From Actinobacteria bacterium UBA4719 (GTDB lineage: Bacteria; Actinomycetota; Actinomycetes; Actinomycetales; Dermatophilaceae), in contig DHJN01000021.1 in NCBI GenBank assembly GCA_002404345.1, forward strand, positions 1,900 to 32,164: a DNA stretch of 30,265 nucleotides. Reading direction: 5' to 3'. The notes under the pieces are model-generated. The model ran no database searches. It had not been told where the DNA came from and saw nothing but the letters and a program-made list of their open reading frames with translations. Below, one piece after another: positions 25,862-30,265 of the stretch; the first letter of the stretch is position 1; the number at the start of each line of letters is the position of its first letter. Both the position numbers and the translations under genes were made by a program.

Positions 25862-26778
25862 ACGTTCTACAGGAGCGGGCGCGCGCGGTTCTGGCCGGGA
25901 TCGAGGCACACGCATTCTCCGACACCCGCACTGAGGTCGGCGGGGTCCTTGTCGGCAATCTGGATGAGGACGGGCCGCGGGTCCTCGCGGCACTGCCGGC
26001 GCTCAAGGCGATCGGCGGACAGACAAACGTCACCTTCACTCACGAGGTCTGGGACGAAGTGCTCGACCTGATCGACCGGGACCATCCCGGCCAGCACATC
26101 GTCGGCTGGTACCACACCCACCCAGGGTTCGGACTGTTCCTGTCCGAGTACGACATGTTCATCCATCGCAACTTCTTCACCGACCCCCGCATGGTCGCCC
26201 TCGTCGTCGACCCGCTCGCCGGCGAGCTCGGCTGGTTCGGCTGGGACGGCGACGAGGTCATCCTCCAGGAGCAGCACCCCACCGCACGGGCCGCCTTGCG
26301 TGCCGTCAGTGCCGACAGCACGGCATCAGTAGCGGCCACTGCCCAGCGGCGCCGGCCCGCCGCTCTGGTCGCCGTCCCGGCCATCGCGATCCTAGGGGCG
26401 ATCGGTGGGTACCTGCTCGGCGCACACACCGCAGATCTGACCGCCGCGACACAGTCTCGGCGCGTCGCGGTCGCTCACGAGCAAACCCAAGCCGCGCGTA
26501 ACGAAGGCGACCGACTGCGTCGGCAGATTGCCGCCGCGACAGCAGCAAAACCAGCGGATGCGACCCCGCCGACCACCGCGCCCGTGAGGACGTCGGCCAA
26601 CGTTCGGTATCGCGTCCAGCGAGGAGACACGCTCTGGGGAGTGGCTCAGGCACTCTATGGGAACGGCAATGCCTACTTGCGTATCACCAAGGCAAACCCC
26701 CACGTACGGGCTCAGGCTTTGTATGAAGGGCAAGTACTGACAGTCCCCCTGGCCGATACCGACATCACAAAGAGGTGA
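25858..26778 (+). CDS. JAMM/MPN peptidase with transmembrane helix and LysM-like domain
   Basis: A 306-residue protein. The JAB/MPN domain (about 1-145) has E26 in TEVGGVLVGN and H86-x-H88-x7-S96-x2-D99 in WYHTHPGFGLFLSEYD, a complete zinc site of active JAMM isopeptidases. After a basic QRRRPA segment a helix at about 164-184 (LVAVPAIAILGAIGGYLLGA) crosses the membrane, then a charged stretch and a C-terminal LysM-like domain (YRVQRGDTLWGVAQALYGN to LTVPL) that would bind peptidoglycan. So the eraser faces the cytoplasm while being tied to the wall. ATG 25858 has GGAGG 8 bases upstream and overlaps the E1 stop. It probably removes the modifier from targets. Confidence 0.92.
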   Translation: MNVLQERARAVLAGIEAHAFSDTRTEVGGVLVGNLDEDGPRVLAALPALKAIGGQTNVTFTHEVWDEVLDLIDRDHPGQHIVGWYHTHPGFGLFLSEYDMFIHRNFFTDPRMVALVVDPLAGELGWFGWDGDEVILQEQHPTARAALRAVSADSTASVAATAQRRRPAALVAVPAIAILGAIGGYLLGAHTADLTAATQSRRVAVAHEQTQAARNEGDRLRRQIAAATAAKPADATPPTTAPVRTSANVRYRVQRGDTLWGVAQALYGNGNAYLRITKANPHVRAQALYEGQVLTVPLADTDITKR

Positions 26779-26784
26779 CCAGCG

Positions 26785-28050
26785 GTGGCTGAGCTCTTCA
26801 TCCGTTGCCCGAGTTGCAGCTCGGAGGCGGCACCTGGAACCGCCTTCTGCGGCAACTGCGGAGGTCGAATTCCTGAGGCGGCGGCTGAGCTCTTCATCCG
26901 TTGCCCGAGTTGCAGCGCGCCGGCGTTACCCGGGACCGCCTTCTGCGCTAACTGCGGAAGACACATCGCGGAGGCGGTGGCATCCGCGCCGGCCCTCCCA
27001 CTAGCTCGGCCCATCAAACAACTGCGGTTTCCAGGTGTCTCGCTTGGCGGCTGCGAAAACTGTGGCGCCACCGACCGCGACGAGGACGGCTCCTGCCGAG
27101 CGTGCCAACCAAGAATCACTGAGTACCCCTTACCCGTCTCCCCCCCGCCGGGTGCCACAGCCGGTCTGGCCCCGGGGCCGGAGAGCACCGTCGCTGTCAG
27201 GGGCAACGAGGACCTGCTCCCGGCAGCCGCAATTCGAGCTCGCGATGACGCGATGCCACCCGGCCCTCCAGCGGTCCGTCACGAAGCAGTTCCCGATCCA
27301 ACGCTGGCTCTTGAATACACAGCAGGAACAGCGCCTCGCCAGGTTCGACAGCAGGACTCTGAGCAACTCCGGCAACACAGGGTGGACGACCGCCAAAGGA
27401 GGCGACCGACGGTCGGCAAGGTCGCCATTGTGGCGGTTCCGCTGCTGGTTGGGGCTTTGGGGGTTGGCTACGGGTTCACCCGAAACCGGGACAGCACTTA
27501 CCGGTCCGGGACGCCCGCTGCGCAGGTGGTGTCGACGACCAGCGGCACTGTGTCAACGCCTGCACCGCAATCGCCTGCATCAGCGTCGCCGATTCCGGTG
27601 AGACCCGCACCCTCGCCAGCGAAGGCCCGCCCTACCACAGACCCAAGCCTCGGACAGCTACAAGCCCTGGTTCGAGGTGACGCGTCATTGGCGGCCAGCA
27701 AACTCGATGGTCGATGGGTCGCGTTTCTGTCCTCCAAGACTGCGGGCATTGTCGATCCGTTGCAGACGACCGAGTCCGGCAGCCACAAGTTCGGTTGGTC
27801 CGACATCCTGAGTGAACACGAACGGTTCCGGGGCGACCCCCGGTTTGATTCCCCGGTATTCCTGATCATGAGCACTACTTTCGGCGCTGCAACCAAGGTC
27901 AACGGTAAGCCGCTCTTCGTGACCGCCGTGGACAACAACTTCCTGAACGCCGCAGACGTCCGATCCTGGTGCGACGTGACGTTCGCTGAGTTGCCGACGG
28001 CTCAGCGGAACAACACATGTTCACCGGCCCAGCTGACTCCCCGCCCCTGA
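26785..28050 (+). CDS. Zinc-ribbon membrane protein with extracellular domain
   Basis: A 421-residue protein, last in the cassette. Two near-identical zinc ribbons (LFIRCPSCSSEAAPGTAFC, NCG; and again) are repeated 32 residues apart, and a third Cys set (CENCG and CRAC) follows at about 90-112. A Pro-rich stretch and basic DRQRRRPTVG precede one helix (about 214-231, VAIVAVPLLVGALGVGYGF). A Ser/Pro linker leads to an extracellular domain (about 285-415, LQALVRGDASLAASKLDGRW; SWCDVTF) of a type seen on actinobacterial surface proteins. GTG 26785 is 6 bases after the JAMM stop with AGAGGTGA upstream. Layout mirrors the RING protein: zinc domains in, ectodomain out. Function unknown. Confidence 0.85.
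   Translation: MAELFIRCPSCSSEAAPGTAFCGNCGGRIPEAAAELFIRCPSCSAPALPGTAFCANCGRHIAEAVASAPALPLARPIKQLRFPGVSLGGCENCGATDRDEDGSCRACQPRITEYPLPVSPPPGATAGLAPGPESTVAVRGNEDLLPAAAIRARDDAMPPGPPAVRHEAVPDPTLALEYTAGTAPRQVRQQDSEQLRQHRVDDRQRRRPTVGKVAIVAVPLLVGALGVGYGFTRNRDSTYRSGTPAAQVVSTTSGTVSTPAPQSPASASPIPVRPAPSPAKARPTTDPSLGQLQALVRGDASLAASKLDGRWVAFLSSKTAGIVDPLQTTESGSHKFGWSDILSEHERFRGDPRFDSPVFLIMSTTFGAATKVNGKPLFVTAVDNNFLNAADVRSWCDVTFAELPTAQRNNTCSPAQLTPRP
26788..26916 (+). repeat. 96-bp internal duplication encoding tandem zinc ribbons
   Basis: A 33-base block encoding AELFIRCPSCS is identical at 26788-26820 and 26884-26916; the rest of each 96-bp unit is similar, encoding PGTAFC and NCG. Identity of silent positions indicates a recent duplication or gene conversion. 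Confidence 0.9.
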
Positions 28051-28088
28051 TTTCCACGCAGGTATCTCCCCGGTTCGTCATAAAGTCC

Positions 28089-28122
28089 GCCTCACGATGG
28101 CTGAGCGAGCCCACGCTGAGGC
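28089..28122 (+). terminator. Probable terminator of the ubiquitin-like cassette
   Basis: GCCTCACG and CG-C-TGAGGC form the outer stem with one bulge, and GGCT-GAGCG-AGCC the inner stem-loop, 39 bp after the last stop. There is no T-run. The rest of 28123-28314 shows nothing I can support. Confidence 0.5.
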
Positions 28123-28314
28123 TGGCGGCCGAACAACAATCGGTGGCAGCTACTGGAACCGGCTAGCGGTCCTCAGAGCGTGTGCCGCTGCCTGGCACTG
28201 AGCGCCCAAAGGACGAGGCGAAGGGCAAGCTCCGCGTGGTGTGGGAGATCGGTGCCGACTAGAGCTACGGGTGAACCACGTGCCTGGCCCGCCCTGAGGT
28301 CTGGTGGCCAGGGG

Positions 28315-28641
28315 TCAAAGGGGTGAGCCGCCCGCGATCTCGTAAGACCACAACTCACTGCTCATGCCGACGTGCGGGGCCGCGGGCTCGCCGGATCGAT
28401 CCGCCTCACGCCGGTGCCCATGCCCAAACGCCGGCGAACTCACCCAGGCCTGGAATGACTCGTCGTCAGCCCAGCGGGTAATGACCAACCAGGTATTGCG
28501 CTCGTCGGTCGGCTTGAGTAACTCGAAGCCTTCGAAGCCTGGTTGGTCGTCGACCGCGCCGGCACGTGCGGCGAACCGGCCAGCCAGTTCGTCGCCGCTG
28601 TCGGCGGGAACCGTAATAGCGTTGATCTTGATGATGGTCAT
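28315..28641 (-). CDS. Haem-degrading monooxygenase (MhuD/IsdG-like, ABM fold)
   Basis: A 108-residue ferredoxin-like ABM-domain protein. It follows mycobacterial MhuD closely: MTIIKINAI has N7, the body (RAGAVDDQPGFEGFELLKP and WADDESFQAW) has W66, and GHGHRR supplies a His at the place of the haem ligand, with one residue fewer than MhuD. These are the haem-ligand and catalytic residues of the family, so haem breakdown for iron recovery is likely. ATG 28641 has GAGGA about 9 bases upstream. It converges on the cassette. Confidence 0.82.
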   Translation of the reverse strand: MTIIKINAITVPADSGDELAGRFAARAGAVDDQPGFEGFELLKPTDERNTWLVITRWADDESFQAWVSSPAFGHGHRREADRSGEPAAPHVGMSSELWSYEIAGGSPL

Positions 28642-28763
28642 CGAGTTTCTTCCTCAAGTGGATGCAGAACGGATACGCGATTCTGCCAGTGTCAGTTCGT
28701 CCACTGGACACGGCATCGAAGGTCGATTTCCGAATGCCGATCGGCAACCGGGCGCAGTTTTGT

Positions 28764-29293
28764 TCAGGCAGCTGGCGCGGTAACGGGCAGGAGGTCGCGT
28801 TCGGCGAAGACGCGCTTGGCGATGAAGATGGCGTTGAGGGCCTTGGGGAAGCCGCAGTAGACCGCGGTGTGGGTGATGGCCTCGACGATCTCGGTCGGGG
28901 TCAATCCGACGTTGAGTGAGGCGTTGACGTGGACCTCGAGTTGGGCTTCGCAGCCGCCGAGAGCGGTGAGCATGCCGAGGGTGACGAGCTGGCGCTGTGC
29001 GTGGGTGAGGCCGGGGCGGGCGTAGACGTCGCCGAAGGCGTAGGCGACGACGTGGTGGGCCAGGGCTGGTGCGATATCCGCGAGGGCGTCGACGACACGG
29101 TGCCCGCCTGCGCCGTCGACGGCGGCGAGGACCTGCGCGCCGCGGTCGTAGCGGGCCTGCTCGACGTCGGGCCGAGCAGGTGCTGCTCCCTGGCGTGCTG
29201 ATCGCCGACGGCCGATCCGGCTGCGGGGAGGTCTGCAGTTCCACCAGCCGACTGCAGATCTCTGGTGGCACTTCCTCTGCGAACGGCTATCAC
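28764..29293 (-). pseudogene. Carboxymuconolactone decarboxylase family gene with a frameshift
   Basis: From about 29168 down to 28764 one frame reads DVEQARYDRGAQVLAAVDG, ALADIAPALAHHVVAYAFGD, TALGGCEAQLEVHVNASLN, VGLTPTEIVEAITHTAVYCG to PVTAPAA: a clear CMD/AhpD-like fold, apparently lacking the CxxC redox pair, so not a peroxidase. That frame has no start codon upstream of an internal Met. The plausible N-terminus (VGDQHAREQHLLGP) is in another frame, from about GTG 29293. One extra C in the run at 29169-29173 (minus strand GGCCCGAC to GGCCCCGAC) would join them. The gene is either inactivated or affected by a sequence error. The exact start is uncertain. Confidence 0.65.
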
Positions 29294-29543
29294 CGCACCA
29301 TCCGGAGGCGTACGGTCGCAGTCATGAGGCGGCTCGTGATCCTCAGCACGACGCTCTACCTCAGTTCGGCGTTCGGCACCCGCATGGCCGAAGCAGCTGG
29401 TCTGATCCGGTGCGGGTGCTCGTCGCTGTGCTGGTGTCGTAAACCCATGTTCAGCGCGTTCCGTTGGGTCATGCCCGTAGGTCACCGCTAGTCATATGCC
29501 AGAGGACGCTGCCGATCCGGGGAAGCATTGAGTCGAGGTCAAC

Positions 29544-29888
29544 ATGACCACACCGTTTCCCGTCGAGCTTTACGACCGGCTTCTCGGTCCCGACGCGAGG
29601 CACGAACGTCGGGGCAAGACGCTGCCCCACACGTCGGCGAACGGCCACATGTACTCCTTCGTGAGCGCTTATGGAGAGGTGTGCCTTCGACTGCCCGAGG
29701 ACAGTCGACGGGAGTTCCAAGAGCATCACGGTGGCGGCGAGGTCGTCCAACACGGTCGGGTAATGAAGGATTGCGTGGCCGTCGCCACAGCCCTCCTCCT
29801 CGATCACCCGGAGGAAGTGCTCTCCGTCCTCGACGAGTCTCTCGAATGGGTTCTGTCGCTGCAGCCCAAGGCAACGCGCCATGCGTGA
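29544..29888 (+). CDS. Small TfoX/Sxy-N-like hypothetical protein
   Basis: A 114-residue soluble protein. The body (LPHTSANGHMYSFVSAYGEV, CLRLPEDSRREF, VVQHGRVMKDCVAVATALL, then a helix with DESLEWV) resembles the TfoX N-terminal type: a YdhR/MmcQ-like single domain with a conserved G-H-M and a final helix. The role is unknown. ATG 29544 has GAGGT 4 bases upstream. It has no close neighbours on the same strand; 29294-29543 before it shows no gene I can support, and neither does 29889-30164 after it apart from a 12-bp palindrome GACCGATCGGTC at 30010. Confidence 0.75.
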   Translation: MTTPFPVELYDRLLGPDARHERRGKTLPHTSANGHMYSFVSAYGEVCLRLPEDSRREFQEHHGGGEVVQHGRVMKDCVAVATALLLDHPEEVLSVLDESLEWVLSLQPKATRHA

Positions 29889-30164
29889 CGCGTGGATCCG
29901 TGGCGTGGTCGCAGCGCACGGTCATAACGCGACCCTGTCGTTGGACGGCCTATCCGCCGGGCCAGACAATCACATCAAGCGCACAGCATTCTGAAAAAAG
30001 CCTCCCGATGACCGATCGGTCTGCGGGCGCTGCGGACCGCCGCATCCTGACTCCTGCCAGACGAAGGTCGGCCGCAAGAGTCGCGACCCCTGGCCGCTCC
30101 CTTGGTCGTCTCCGCAACCGAATCCTGGGTCGCAAAGCAAACTGGACAGGTCCACGTCCGACTC

Positions 30165-30265
30165 TTAGCGGGTTCGCGTCGACTGTCCCACTTCGATCAG
30201 GTGACCGTCTGGGTCACGCAAGTAGCAGCGGATCTCGACCCCGCGGTCGATCGGTGGGGTGAGAA
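30165..30265 (-). CDS. Glyoxalase/VOC-family protein, 3' end only
   Basis: The window end cuts this gene. The last 33 codons read LTPPIDRGVEIRCYLRDPDG, then HLIEVGQSTRTR and a TAA stop. RDPDGHLIEV is the conserved final strand of vicinal-oxygen-chelate proteins and the Glu is the usual metal ligand position. It is too short to be assigned more exactly, and is shorter than most ORF cut-offs. Confidence 0.8.
   Translation of the reverse strand, partial: LTPPIDRGVEIRCYLRDPDGHLIEVGQSTRTR

Noticed and set aside
19146..28050. Assignment as a CBASS type II or Bil anti-phage operon
   Set aside because: No CD-NTase or effector is present, and the membrane/cell-wall partners do not fit either layout; only the E1/E2/JAB logic is shared.
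19146..28050. Pup-proteasome modification system
   Set aside because: There is no Pup, PafA, Dop, Mpa or proteasome subunit; the modifier is beta-grasp and is activated by an E1.
29303..29491. Small + strand frame beginning at the ATG near 29323 with a hydrophobic start
   Set aside because: No ribosome site, Cys/Arg-rich odd composition, and it partly opposes the CMD gene; no family recognised.

Overview
The window is high-GC DNA from an actinobacterium. The evidence is family content rather than a species match: a corynebacterial-type gluABCD glutamate uptake operon, a DosR/DevR-DevS hypoxia two-component pair with satellite genes of dormancy-regulon type, an LpqI/NagZ-like lipoprotein, an F420-type (Ddn-like) nitroreductase relative, an MhuD-like haem monooxygenase, several GTG/TTG starts and probable leaderless genes. 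I cannot assign a genus.

Layout. 1-3172 (+): gluA (5' truncated by the window edge), gluB, gluC, gluD, with a strong hairpin and a 16-bp tandem repeat between gluB and gluC, closed by a terminator at 3225-3268. 3294-10077: a dormancy/redox block, mostly on the minus strand: acetyl-CoA hydrolase/transferase, pyridoxamine-oxidase-like flavin protein, DevR-type regulator, CBS-BON protein, DevS-type haem GAF kinase, a small Usp-like protein, then a divergent two-domain universal stress protein. Three GGGAC-type inverted motifs resembling DosR boxes lie upstream of minus-strand genes. 10231-14186: two alpha/beta hydrolases meeting tail to tail in a shared CTAG, and a patatin. 14386-17187: a frameshifted DUF4352 membrane protein, a decayed DUF1905/YdeI-like remnant, a DHA2 drug exporter and a nitroreductase-like protein. 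17383-18711: an LpqI-like glycosidase lipoprotein.

19146-28050 (+) is the most interesting region: an apparently complete bacterial ubiquitin-like conjugation cassette. In order it holds a membrane-anchored RING-like/zinc-ribbon protein (candidate E3), a coiled-coil membrane protein, a 59-residue truncated copy of the RING protein, an E2 with HPN motif and catalytic Cys, a polytopic membrane protein with a degenerate FHA domain, a secreted membrane-anchored trypsin-like protease, a YukD-like ubiquitin-like protein ending in a single Gly, a UBA3-like E1, a JAMM peptidase joined to a transmembrane helix and LysM domain, and a zinc-ribbon membrane protein. The second half is tightly coupled by ATGA/GGATGA-type overlaps. 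The cassette has two copies of a 338-bp promoter/leader/5'-coding segment 2413 bp apart, each with a near-consensus -35/-10 pair. I infer a surface-linked protein-modification pathway: writers (E1, E2, RING) and eraser (JAMM) facing the cytoplasm, and LysM, protease and other ectodomains facing the cell wall.

28051-30265: probable terminator for the cassette, an MhuD-like monooxygenase, a frameshifted carboxymuconolactone-decarboxylase-family gene, a TfoX-like small protein and the 3' end of a glyoxalase/VOC gene cut by the window end.
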